Of a stretch of 64,000 bases of DNA, positions 42,649 through 50,706 are shown one piece after another. The position numbers and the translations under genes were made by a program. Position 1 is the first letter of the stretch, and each line of letters begins with the position of its first letter. The DNA comes from Polaribacter glomeratus. GTDB taxonomy: Bacteria; Bacteroidota; Bacteroidia; Flavobacteriales; Flavobacteriaceae. The notes below the pieces were generated by a model. That model searched no databases and was not told the origin of the DNA. It saw only the letters and a program-made list of their open reading frames with translations. The stretch covers positions 46,173-110,172 of the forward strand of contig NZ_MSCM01000002.1 in assembly GCF_002954665.1 (NCBI RefSeq). Reading direction: 5' to 3'.

Positions 42649-43401
42649 TTAAAGCGATGTTCCGCCATCTAAAGTAATCGTTTGCCCTGTTATAAATTTT
42701 GTGCTATCCGAAGCCAACCAAACTACTGCTTCTGCAATTTCTGCTGCTTTTCCGTAGCGTTTCATCGGAATGACACTTTTTAAAATTGCGTCCATTTCTG
42801 GTTTTGCATTTAATAATTGATCTAATAATGCAGATTCTGTATACCCAGGACACACGGCGTTTACTCTAATATTTTTCGTTGCATACTCCATCGCGGCAGA
42901 CTTTGTCATGCCAACAACCGCAAATTTACTTGCGCTGTAGCTAATGTTATTTGGCGATGCTTTTAAACCCGCCAAAGAAGCAATATTTACAATATTTCCG
43001 TGACCTTGCTTTAAAAATTGTTGCAAAGCTACTTTCATACAATAAAAAACACCTGTTTGATTTACAGCAATTACTCTGTCCCAATCTTTTAAAAGCGAAT
43101 CGTGTGTTCTTAATAAATTAGGACCGATTCCTGCATTGTTTACAATTACATCTAAGCACCCAAAATTTTCGACCGTAGTATTTATTAAATTTTCTACTTC
43201 TTCAAACTTGGCTACATTTACTTTTATAGCTAGCGCTTTCCATTTATTTGCAACAATTTCATCAGCAACTTTTTGAGCACTTTCTAAATTGATATCAGAA
43301 ACAACCACAGTTGCTCCGTGTTTTGCAAAAAGAATTGCAGTTGCTTTTCCTATTCCAGAACCTGCGCCTGTAATAATGATTATTTTGTTTTTTACTTCCA
43401 T
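42649..43401 (-). CDS. Short-chain dehydrogenase/reductase (FabG-like)
   Basis: The 250-residue classical SDR has the NAD(P)-binding motif TGAGSGIG (10-17), NNAG, the catalytic S-Y-K set (NIASLAGLKASPNNISYSAS, then K) and VNAVCPGYTES. I start it at the ATG at 43401 (MEVKNKIIIITGAG). An in-frame upstream extension to 43491 would translate a palindromic repeat element and adds residues with no SDR similarity. It probably oxidises or reduces a 3-hydroxy/keto substrate; the nearby acyl-CoA genes suggest a fatty-acid-related role. Confidence 0.9.
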   Translation of the reverse strand: MEVKNKIIIITGAGSGIGKATAILFAKHGATVVVSDINLESAQKVADEIVANKWKALAIKVNVAKFEEVENLINTTVENFGCLDVIVNNAGIGPNLLRTHDSLLKDWDRVIAVNQTGVFYCMKVALQQFLKQGHGNIVNIASLAGLKASPNNISYSASKFAVVGMTKSAAMEYATKNIRVNAVCPGYTESALLDQLLNAKPEMDAILKSVIPMKRYGKAAEIAEAVVWLASDSTKFITGQTITLDGGTSL

Positions 43402-43417
43402 ATCTTTTAATTTTAAT

Positions 43418-43515
43418 TTGGGCGTTCCTTTATCCTGAAAGCATTCAGGATAAAGGCCGGGCTTTTCACTATATCTTTTTGCAAAAAGCAAAAAGGATGT
43501 TGTTTCAATCCCTAA
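43418..43515. repeat. Dispersed palindromic repeat upstream of SDR gene
   Basis: A perfect 12-bp stem (CTTTATCCTGAA at 43428-43439, loop AGCA, TTCAGGATAAAG at 43444-43455) is followed by a second hairpin (ATCTTTTTGC at 43473-43482 with GCAAAAAGGAT at 43488-43498, one bulge). It ends with CAATCCCTAACGC at 43506-43518. The GGGCGTTCC...ATATCTTTTTG...CAATCCCTAACGC layout is one I recall from many Flavobacteriaceae intergenic regions. Confidence 0.6.
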
Positions 43516-43590
43516 CGCAAATTCGTTTTTTATGAATAAATTTCGTCTTTTACACCTAAAGTGTTTTAAAAACTTTGCAGAAAAAAGTCA

Positions 43591-43971
43591 TTATTTACAA
43601 AAAATCAAACGCGAATCTGATAATCCCGATGCTCTTAATTCTGCCGGATATTCTTTCATTTCCATCAATTTAAAAAACTCGTTTTTGGTAGCATATTTTA
43701 CTATTAAAACTTCGTCCCACAATTTTTCTTCGGATGAGCCAATTATTGCTGCCATTGGTTTTCCTTTAAAAATAATTTCTGCATCAATTTTTTGAAAGAA
43801 TGGAAATGCAGCTTTTAGATATTCGTTATAGGTTTCTTTCCCCGTTTTTCCTGTGGATGAAACTCGTTTTTTATAGCTGAGATAATTCATCATAAAAACA
43901 GGCATATTTTCATCAAAAGTTGATAAAATTACCAATCCTTCTTTGTTTAATTCTTGATGATTTTCTTGCAT
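43591..43971 (-). CDS. DUF1330-like protein
   Basis: The 126-residue cytosolic protein has an alpha-beta barrel of the DUF1330/EthD-like type: MPVFMMNYLSYK, a middle helix, AEIIFKGKPMAAIIG, WDEVLIVKYATKNEFFKLM and a final YPAELRASGLSDSRLI segment that is typical of the family. No function is established. It lies between two repeat elements and is not obviously tied to the acyl-CoA genes upstream. Confidence 0.75.
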   Translation of the reverse strand: MQENHQELNKEGLVILSTFDENMPVFMMNYLSYKKRVSSTGKTGKETYNEYLKAAFPFFQKIDAEIIFKGKPMAAIIGSSEEKLWDEVLIVKYATKNEFFKLMEMKEYPAELRASGLSDSRLIFCK

Positions 43972-43977
43972 TTTCTT

Positions 43978-44085
43978 AGTTTTATCACTTCGAATAGAAT
44001 TCTTTTTTAAGAATTTTGTATCGAGAAGTTTTATGAGTTCTCAATACAATTTTTTCGTTCCTCAAAAATCACTCGAGCTAACATT
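43978..44085. repeat. Dispersed palindromic repeat between DUF1330 and kinase genes
   Basis: The main hairpin is TTGTATCGAGAA at 44016-44027 with TTCTCAATACAA at 44038-44049 (11 of 12 pairs). A smaller one, AATTCTT at 43998-44004 with AAGAATT at 44009-44015, precedes it. CACTTCGAA on the left and CACTCGAGC on the right resemble the borders of a repeat known from flavobacterial intergenic regions. It differs from the repeat at 43418-43515. Confidence 0.55.
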
Positions 44086-44100
44086 TTAACAATTATTTTA

Positions 44101-45159
44101 TCAATCTATTGATTTCGTTTTTATCGCTTTCAAAGCCAATTTACAACATAATTCTGATGCTTTATTCAGGTTTGCAAAACGAGGGTCTGTCGTCCATCCT
44201 TTTGCATATCTAAAATAAATTTGTTGGGCAATTACTGCAATTTTGAACAATCCAAAAACATAATAAAAAACTAAATTATCTGTATTTCTACCAGATTTTT
44301 GGGCATACATTTTTGCAATTTCACTTCGTATTGGATTCCCTTCAAAAATAGTTGGCGACGGAATTCCTTGTTTTACAAAATCGTGGTCTGTGGCAACGGT
44401 CCAATACCCTAAAGACGTTCCTAAATCCATTAATGGATCGCCTAAAGTAGCCATTTCCCAATCTAAAACTGCCGCAACTTCTTGCCAAGAATCATCTTTA
44501 AAAACAACATTATCGTATTTAAAATCATTATGAATTAAACAATGTTCGTATTTTTTTGGCTGATGGGCTTCCATCCAATTCATTACCATTTCTGCCTCTA
44601 GAACTTCGGCTGTTTTAGCTTTTACATATTGCTTTCCCCAGTTAGCAACTTGTCTTTCTACATAACCTTCTGGTTTCCCTAAATTCTCTAAACCAATCGC
44701 TTTGTAATCAACAGAATGTAATTCTACTAAAGTAGCTAGCCAAGAATTTGCAATGGTTTTATAATCTGAACTTGAAATCTTTCTTTTATGTGCTTCTTTA
44801 TAATTTAAAATGATGCCTTCTACTTTTTCCATGATGTAAAAATCACTTCCTAAAATAGTTTCGTCATCACAAAAAGCATACATTTTTGGAACCTTCGAAA
44901 ATGCTTTTTGCACCGCACTTTGCACTTTAAATTCGCGATGCATATCATGACCTCTTTTTATGGCTCCTTTTGGTGGTTTTCTTAAAACAAATTCTTTATT
45001 TTCTATTTTTAACAAATAGGTTAAGTTAGAAAAGCCGTGTGTAAATTGTTCTACAAACAAGTCACTTTCAACAGATTTTATAAGCTTTATCTCTTGTAAA
45101 TATTTTTTAAGTGCTACTTCTGGTAACGCTTCACCCTCTCTTACTTTTTGATTGCTCAT
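44101..45159 (-). CDS. APH-type phosphotransferase of ACAD10/11 type
   Basis: The 352-residue aminoglycoside-phosphotransferase-fold kinase has [26 protein letters not shown], the Brenner-type catalytic [11 protein letters not shown] and the metal-binding [15 protein letters not shown]. It closely resembles the kinase half of ACAD10/ACAD11, which phosphorylate 4-hydroxyacyl-CoA, rather than antibiotic kinases. Its start overlaps the acyl-CoA dehydrogenase stop by 4 bp, so both are coupled. Substrate assignment is an inference from family and neighbours. Confidence 0.85.
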   Translation of the reverse strand: MSNQKVREGEALPEVALKKYLQEIKLIKSVESDLFVEQFTHGFSNLTYLLKIENKEFVLRKPPKGAIKRGHDMHREFKVQSAVQKAFSKVPKMYAFCDDETILGSDFYIMEKVEGIILNYKEAHKRKISSSDYKTIANSWLATLVELHSVDYKAIGLENLGKPEGYVERQVANWGKQYVKAKTAEVLEAEMVMNWMEAHQPKKYEHCLIHNDFKYDNVVFKDDSWQEVAAVLDWEMATLGDPLMDLGTSLGYWTVATDHDFVKQGIPSPTIFEGNPIRSEIAKMYAQKSGRNTDNLVFYYVFGLFKIAVIAQQIYFRYAKGWTTDPRFANLNKASELCCKLALKAIKTKSID

Positions 45160-46376
45160 GAGTTTTTACCATATTTTTGAATACAACTTTTACCCAATTG
45201 ATACATGTGCACTTCATCTGGTCCATCTGCCAAACGCAAGATTCTTGCAATTGCAAAATAATGTGGTAAATAGGTGTCTTGACTAACTCCTTTTCCTCCT
45301 AAAACTTGAATTGCGCTATCAATTACTTTTTGCGCCATATTGGGCGCCACAATTTTAATCATTGCAATAATATCTTTCGCCTCCTTATTGCCTTCTTTGT
45401 CCATTTTATCAGCAGCAGAAAGTGTTAACAAACGCGCTTGTTCAATTTCACAAGCCGATTTTGCAATTTCTTGTCGGATACTGCTATACTCGTAAAACTT
45501 TTTTCCAAAAGTCTCTCTTTCTAAAGTTCTTTGAGACATGAGTTCTAGCGCATATTGCGCCATACCAACCAAACGCATACAATGATGAATTCTTCCTGGA
45601 CCTAAGCGACCTTGGGCAATTTCGAAACCTCTGCCTTCACCTAAAATTAGGTTTTCTTTTGGTACTCTTACATTTTCTAAAATAATTTCTGCATGTCCTT
45701 CTGGCGAATCTACATATCCAAAAACAGAAAGTGCTCTCACTATTTTTAACCCAGGTGTATCCATAGGAACCAAAATCATACTTTGTTGCTGGTGTCTATG
45801 TTTTGTAGTATCTGTTTTCCCCATTACAATAGCAATTTTACAATGAGGATCCATGCCTCCAGAAGACCACCATTTTTTTCCGTTTATTACATATTCATCA
45901 CCTTCTAAAACAATAGAAGTTTCAATATTTGTAGCATCCGAAGAAGCAACTTGTGGTTCTGTCATTAAAAAAGCAGACCTGATTTCGCCGTTCATTAAAG
46001 GTATTAACCACTGTTTTTTCTGAGCCTCATTTCCGTATTTTGCTAATACCTCCATGTTTCCTGTATCTGGCGCAGAACAGTTAAAAATTTCTGAAACCCA
46101 GATTTTTCTTCCCATTATTTCTGCTAAAGGAGCGTATTCTAAATTGGTTAAACCCGGACTTAAAGTTCCGTAGTCTTTTGGAAGAAAAAGATTCCATAAA
46201 CCAGCTTCTTTTGCTTTTTGTTTTAGCAATTCTATCTTAGGAAAACGTGTCCATTGATTATTTGCATCACTTTGAAAAGCAATATATTCCGCTTCTATAG
46301 GCACAATATGTTCTTCAATAAAAGCAGATAATTTATGTTGTAAATCTTTTGATTTTTGTGAGTATTCGAAATTCAT
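45156..46376 (-). CDS. Acyl-CoA dehydrogenase (ACAD11-like)
   Basis: The 406-residue FAD-dependent dehydrogenase has the family motifs [46 protein letters not shown] and [20 protein letters not shown]. It is most like the ACAD10/11 group, which in animals is fused to an APH kinase; here the kinase is the next gene, overlapping by 4 bp. Together they could convert 4-hydroxyacyl-CoA to a beta-oxidation intermediate by phosphorylation and elimination. Confidence 0.9.
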   Translation of the reverse strand: MNFEYSQKSKDLQHKLSAFIEEHIVPIEAEYIAFQSDANNQWTRFPKIELLKQKAKEAGLWNLFLPKDYGTLSPGLTNLEYAPLAEIMGRKIWVSEIFNCSAPDTGNMEVLAKYGNEAQKKQWLIPLMNGEIRSAFLMTEPQVASSDATNIETSIVLEGDEYVINGKKWWSSGGMDPHCKIAIVMGKTDTTKHRHQQQSMILVPMDTPGLKIVRALSVFGYVDSPEGHAEIILENVRVPKENLILGEGRGFEIAQGRLGPGRIHHCMRLVGMAQYALELMSQRTLERETFGKKFYEYSSIRQEIAKSACEIEQARLLTLSAADKMDKEGNKEAKDIIAMIKIVAPNMAQKVIDSAIQVLGGKGVSQDTYLPHYFAIARILRLADGPDEVHMYQLGKSCIQKYGKNS

Positions 46377-46455
46377 TTATTCAATGTTCTTTTATCAATT
46401 ATCAATTATCGGAAAATGAAAAACTGACAATTTATTATTGTTAAATGTTAATTGA

Positions 46456-47232
46456 CTAACCTGCAATCATATAACCACCATCGGCAGTATAAACACCACC
46501 AGTCATATAATTTCCTGCATCCGAAGCTAATAAACACGCCAAACCAACCATTTCTTCTGGCATTCCCATTCTTCCGCTAGGAATGGTTTTTTCTAACTTG
46601 TTCAGCATTTTTTCATTTTGCCACAAAGCTGCACTAAACTTAGTTTTAATTAATCCTGGGCAAATTGCGTTTACTTTTATTCCGTGTTGTCCCCATTCTT
46701 TTGCTTGATTTTTAGTCAACATTAAAATGGCAGCTTTACTGGTGCTGTAAATTCCTAAACCAAAACCCGGAGTTAAAGCTTCTACCGAAGCAATGTTTAT
46801 AATACTGCCGTTTTTATGTTTTTGAAGATGTGGCAAAACCAAGTTGGATAAAGCCCAAGGAGCTTTTACATTGATATCCATTATTTTATCAAAAATTGAT
46901 GGATCTACATTTTCAATTGGCCCATATGTTGGATTTATTGCTGCATTGTTTACCAAAATATCAATTCGCCCAAAAGCTTCTACTGTTTGAGCAATCAAAT
47001 TTTGACGTTGCTGTTCATCGCCAATATGACAGGCAATGCCAATCGCTTTTAAACCTTCGTCTGTAAATTCTTTTACAACAGCATCGCAAGCTTCTTGGTT
47101 TCTGCTAGAAATAACAACTTGTGCTCCGTTTTGTGCTAACCCTTTTGCAATTGCTTTTCCGATTCCTTTACTAGAGCCAGTAATAATGGCTACTTTATGT
47201 TCTAAATTAAATTGTGCTGAAATATATGTCAT
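46456..47232 (-). CDS. Short-chain dehydrogenase/reductase
   Basis: The 258-residue classical SDR has TGSSKGIGKAIA, NNAA, SIINIASVEAL, the YSTSKAA catalytic Y-K pair and VNAICPGLIKTKFS. The C-terminus has MTGGVYTADGGYMIAG. It shares one base with the upstream acyl-CoA dehydrogenase gene (TAATG junction), so the two are translationally coupled, and it lies 79 bp from the ACAD11-like gene. It likely acts on a hydroxyacyl intermediate of the same pathway. Confidence 0.9.
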   Translation of the reverse strand: MTYISAQFNLEHKVAIITGSSKGIGKAIAKGLAQNGAQVVISSRNQEACDAVVKEFTDEGLKAIGIACHIGDEQQRQNLIAQTVEAFGRIDILVNNAAINPTYGPIENVDPSIFDKIMDINVKAPWALSNLVLPHLQKHKNGSIINIASVEALTPGFGLGIYSTSKAAILMLTKNQAKEWGQHGIKVNAICPGLIKTKFSAALWQNEKMLNKLEKTIPSGRMGMPEEMVGLACLLASDAGNYMTGGVYTADGGYMIAG

Positions 47233-49046
47233 TATATAATGTATTCTTTTTCGTTTTTAATCGTTAGCATTTCGTCAGATAGTAAAGATTCTGCCAATGA
47301 ATTTGTTTTCGGAACTTCATATTTAAAGTAAAATTTCATGGTATGAATTTTACTTTCATAGAAAGTTTCTGAGTATTTTCTATCCGCATGATCAAGTTCT
47401 CTTTTTGCATCAACAGCCATTTCTAACCACAACCAACCTAAAACAACAGTACTTAGATACTCCATAAATAAATTTGCATCCGCTAAATAGCGCTCGTAAT
47501 TTCCTTTCATTGCAAAAGGCATTAAATGACCCAATATTTTTTCGGAAAGTTTTAATTTCTCACCTAAAATAGTAGCGTAGGGCTTTAAATCTTCATCGTT
47601 GGATGCTGCAATTATGGTTATTAAAATTTCTGCGTACAACAATTGTAATCCTTTTCCATTTTCCATGGTTACTTTTCTACCCAATAAATCTTGAGATTGA
47701 ATTCCGGTTGTACCTTCATACAAAGCAAAAATTCGAATATCTCTATAATATTGCTGTAAGCTAAAATCTGTACAAAAACCATAACCACCAAGCACTTGCA
47801 ATCCGTTATCTACAGCTTCTGCTCCCGCTTCCGAAGGATATGTTTTTACAATAGGAATAATAGTTTCTAACAATAAATGGTACTTTTCTTTTTCTTCTTT
47901 GGATGTTGCTGTCGTTAAAATATCTTGATATTTAGAAGCCAACATCACCAAACTTAAAGAACCTTCAACAATTGCTTTTTGCAATAATAACATCCTTCTA
48001 ACATCTGGATGTTCTATAATTAAACTCTGCTTTTCTGTTGGATTTTTCTTTCCATCCGCAGATAATTTTCTTCCTTGTGGTCTTTCGTTTGCATACTGTA
48101 AAGACGTTCTATACGCCGCCATTGCAATTGCCGCCGCTCCTCTACCAACCGCAATTCTTGCGCCATTCATCATTAAAAACATTTGGTTTAAACCTTTGTG
48201 TTCTTCACCAACAAGCCAACCTCTACAATCATCAGAATCTCCAAAACCTAAATGTGTTGTACAATAACCTCTTTGTCCCATTTTCTGAAAATCGGCAATT
48301 GTCATTACATCATTATATACTAAAGTACCGTCTTCTTTTAACCTGTTTTTAGGAACTACAAAAAGAGAAATTCCTTTGGTTCCCTCTGGTGCTCCTTCAA
48401 TTCTTGCCAACACTAAATGCACAATATTTTCTGCAAACTGATGATCGCCACCAGAAATAAATATTTTCTGACCAGAGATTTTATAAAATCCTTCGTCAGT
48501 TGGTGTTGCTTTGGTTACAATATCCGATAACGAGCTTCCTGCTTGCGGTTCTGTTAAACACATGGTACCGCCCCAAACGCCAGATAACATATTTGGTACA
48601 TACGTTTCTTTTAGAGAATCAGCTCCAAATTCTACAATTAATTCAGCTGCACCTTGCGTTAAACTTGGATATCCTGGTAATTGATTATTTGCAGCATCCA
48701 TAATATATGCAGCGGCTTGCAAAGCAGAAAACGGAATTTGTAAACCACCGTCTTCATAGTTAAAACAGGCTGCAATGATGCCCATTTCGCCAGATTTATG
48801 CATTACTGTTTTTACTTGTTCGTGAACAATAACGGTTCCGTCTTTATAATATGCAGGTGTTTGATCCATTTCTTTGAAATAGGGATACAAATCTCTATCA
48901 GAAAATTCTTTTACGGAGTCTATAAATAAATCTAAAGACTCTAAATCATGTTCTTTAAATCTTTCTCTAGTTAATAAATCTTCTAATTTATGAATATCAT
49001 AAAGTATATATTTAAGTGTTTCGAGGTCTATATACTTTTTTGGCAT
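47232..49046 (-). CDS. Acyl-CoA dehydrogenase with long C-terminal domain
   Basis: The 604-residue enzyme has an N-terminal helical extension and the acyl-CoA dehydrogenase core (AAYIMDAANNQLPGYPSLTQ, CLTEPQAGSSLSD, KIFISGGDHQFAEN, VLGGYGFCTDFSLQQYYRD, EGTTGIQSQDLLGRK). A C-terminal domain of about 140 residues is seen in the 600-residue class used in beta-oxidation. It heads the operon with an SDR, the ACAD11-like enzyme and the kinase. Its promoter has a perfect TAnnTTTG box and an adjacent inverted repeat. Confidence 0.92.
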   Translation of the reverse strand: MPKKYIDLETLKYILYDIHKLEDLLTRERFKEHDLESLDLFIDSVKEFSDRDLYPYFKEMDQTPAYYKDGTVIVHEQVKTVMHKSGEMGIIAACFNYEDGGLQIPFSALQAAAYIMDAANNQLPGYPSLTQGAAELIVEFGADSLKETYVPNMLSGVWGGTMCLTEPQAGSSLSDIVTKATPTDEGFYKISGQKIFISGGDHQFAENIVHLVLARIEGAPEGTKGISLFVVPKNRLKEDGTLVYNDVMTIADFQKMGQRGYCTTHLGFGDSDDCRGWLVGEEHKGLNQMFLMMNGARIAVGRGAAAIAMAAYRTSLQYANERPQGRKLSADGKKNPTEKQSLIIEHPDVRRMLLLQKAIVEGSLSLVMLASKYQDILTTATSKEEKEKYHLLLETIIPIVKTYPSEAGAEAVDNGLQVLGGYGFCTDFSLQQYYRDIRIFALYEGTTGIQSQDLLGRKVTMENGKGLQLLYAEILITIIAASNDEDLKPYATILGEKLKLSEKILGHLMPFAMKGNYERYLADANLFMEYLSTVVLGWLWLEMAVDAKRELDHADRKYSETFYESKIHTMKFYFKYEVPKTNSLAESLLSDEMLTIKNEKEYII

Positions 49047-49110
49047 TTTTTTTAAATTTTATAGTTGTTTTTAATGAGTTTGTATACTGATTAAACAGCT
49101 TACATATATC

Positions 49111-49118
49111 CAAATATA
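49111..49118 (-). promoter_or_regulatory. -7 promoter box of acyl-CoA operon
   Basis: TATATTTG on the minus strand matches TAnnTTTG exactly, 64 bp before the ATG at 49046. An inverted repeat lies 17-45 bp further upstream, over the expected -33 region. Confidence 0.5.
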
Positions 49119-49134
49119 ACAAAAAATATTATGC

Positions 49135-49163
49135 ATGCATAGTAAATAATAAAAACTATGCAT
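49135..49163. promoter_or_regulatory. Candidate operator of acyl-CoA operon
   Basis: Perfect 8-bp arms ATGCATAG (49135-49142) and CTATGCAT (49156-49163) enclose 13 bp. The region overlaps where the -33 element should lie. It could bind a fatty-acid-responsive repressor such as a TetR-type protein; no such gene is in the window. It could also end the MerR transcript, but there is no T-tract. Confidence 0.4.
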
Positions 49164-49249
49164 ACTTAATACGTTAAAATTTACTTCTTGGCACTATTAA
49201 TATCTATACCGAAGAGTTTCTAAATCAAAAAAACTGTAAAATTTAAGTT

Positions 49250-49579
49250 TTACAGTTGATTTTTAATTTTTTGTAGTTCCGCTTTTACAGCTTCTAGTCT
49301 ACTAATAATTTCGTGTTTATTAAACATTCCTTCGGGATTTTTCTTGAGTTTTTGCTTCGCACCTTCCAAAGTAAATCCTCGCTCCTTCACTAAATTAAAG
49401 ATTAATTTAAAATTAGTAATGTCTTCTTGAGTAAATAACCTATTTCCTTTTGCATTTTTTTTGGGTTTTATAATGGCAAATTCCTTTTCCCAAAAACGTA
49501 TTAATGAAGTATTTACTTGAAAAGCCTTGGCTACTTCACCTATTTTATAGTATCTTTTTTCGGGTAATTCTACGTACAT
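49250..49579 (-). CDS. MerR-family transcriptional regulator
   Basis: The 109-residue protein has a MerR helix-turn-helix at residues 9-75 (YYKIGEVAKAFQVNTSLIRF, WEKEF, GNRLFTQEDI) and a short C-terminal helix, but no ligand-binding domain and no cysteines for metal sensing. The pattern is the common flavobacterial form. It starts 12 bp after the M23 peptidase gene and is likely in the same operon. Targets are not evident. Confidence 0.9.
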   Translation of the reverse strand: MYVELPEKRYYKIGEVAKAFQVNTSLIRFWEKEFAIIKPKKNAKGNRLFTQEDITNFKLIFNLVKERGFTLEGAKQKLKKNPEGMFNKHEIISRLEAVKAELQKIKNQL

Positions 49580-49591
49580 AAATAATAAGGA

Positions 49592-50557
49592 TTAATCAAA
49601 AGATTGACTTTCTTCGGATGCTTTCTGTAGCGCCGCAAATTCATCCAAAGATAAATCTCCATAATAAAAGTTAATCGGGTTTAAAGATATCCCGTTTTTT
49701 TGAACTTCGTAATGTAAATGTGCAGAAACTGATAAACCTGTATTACCAACAAAACCAATTAAATCTCCTCTTTTTACTATTTGCCCTCGCCTAGCTTTAA
49801 TTTTACTCATGTGCGCATAAATAGTTTTATACCCATAACCATGACTTATATATACAACATTACCATAGGTGCTACTTCTTTCTGCGATAACGACTCTACC
49901 ATCTCCAGATGCATAAATTGGTGTTCCTATTCGGGCTGTAAAATCCATTCCTTTATGAAACTTATTAATTTTAAGAATAGGATGCATTCTCATTTTATAA
50001 CCAGATGCTACAGACGTTAAATCTTCTATTTTAATGGGCAATATTGCTGGTATAGAAGACAACATACTTTCTTTCTTTTTAGCTAAAGCAACAATTTCAT
50101 CTAAAGATTTAGATTGTACAACCATTTGCTTAGACAAAATATCAACCTCTTTGGTAATGGTTTTAATTAACTTAGAGTTGTCATAACCATCTAAAATTTT
50201 ATATCTATTTATTCCGCCAAAACCTGCCTTACGTTGTTCTTCTGTAATAGGATTTGCCTCAAAATAGCTTCTGTAAATATTATTATCTCGTTCTTGTAGT
50301 TGCGATAAAATTACAGAACTTTCTTCTAATCTTTTATTTAGTAACTCAAAATTAAACTTTAAATTATCTAACTCTCTTTTTTGAGCAAGCGCTGTAGGCG
50401 AAACTATAACTTGACTAAAACCTATAAAACCAATAAAGGCTATTAAAATAAGAGCTAAAAAAATTAAAAACATTCTTCTATAATTATCCCCTTTTTTTAC
50501 AGTAATTTTTCTGTAAGAAAGGGCATTCTCATCATAATAATATTTTACTTTTGCCAT
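49592..50557 (-). CDS. M23-family metallopeptidase (murein hydrolase)
   Basis: The 321-residue inner-membrane protein has one helix at about 29-52 (IFLALILIAFIGFIGFSQVI), a coiled coil (60-170) and a LytM/M23 domain. Zinc ligands are visible as H and D in KFHKGMDFTA (about 218-227) and the HLHYEV motif near 281-286. Because the active-site set is complete it is probably a peptidoglycan endopeptidase and not merely an activator. It is divergent from alaS and upstream of the MerR gene. Confidence 0.92.
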   Translation of the reverse strand: MAKVKYYYDENALSYRKITVKKGDNYRRMFLIFLALILIAFIGFIGFSQVIVSPTALAQKRELDNLKFNFELLNKRLEESSVILSQLQERDNNIYRSYFEANPITEEQRKAGFGGINRYKILDGYDNSKLIKTITKEVDILSKQMVVQSKSLDEIVALAKKKESMLSSIPAILPIKIEDLTSVASGYKMRMHPILKINKFHKGMDFTARIGTPIYASGDGRVVIAERSSTYGNVVYISHGYGYKTIYAHMSKIKARRGQIVKRGDLIGFVGNTGLSVSAHLHYEVQKNGISLNPINFYYGDLSLDEFAALQKASEESQSFD

Positions 50558-50706
50558 ATTGCTAAATATACTATTTTTGTTCTTTTAATTGGGTTTTTAC
50601 ATTTACAACAACTCACAAATTTACAAAATGTTTTACAACTGCTTTTTTTAAGTAGTTTTTTAAAAATAAATTAACAAAAATCCAACTTGTTGGAACCTTC
50701 TTTTTT

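Noticed and set aside
43402-43491. N-terminal extension of the SDR gene
   Set aside because: It would translate the palindromic repeat element and lacks SDR similarity; the ATG at 43401 precedes the nucleotide-binding motif by the usual distance.
43532-43795. 87-codon plus-strand frame over the DUF1330 gene
   Set aside because: It is antisense to a conserved gene and begins next to a repeat element; no recognisable domain.
44101-45159. Aminoglycoside resistance gene
   Set aside because: Although it has the APH fold, the sequence and its acyl-CoA dehydrogenase neighbour place it with ACAD10/11-type kinases.
48038-48352. 104-codon open frame antisense to the acyl-CoA dehydrogenase
   Set aside because: The opposite strand codes for conserved dehydrogenase motifs; the antisense frame has low-complexity, non-protein-like composition. 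Other long antisense frames inside tamB, selO, der and the phosphoesterase gene were left out for the same reason.
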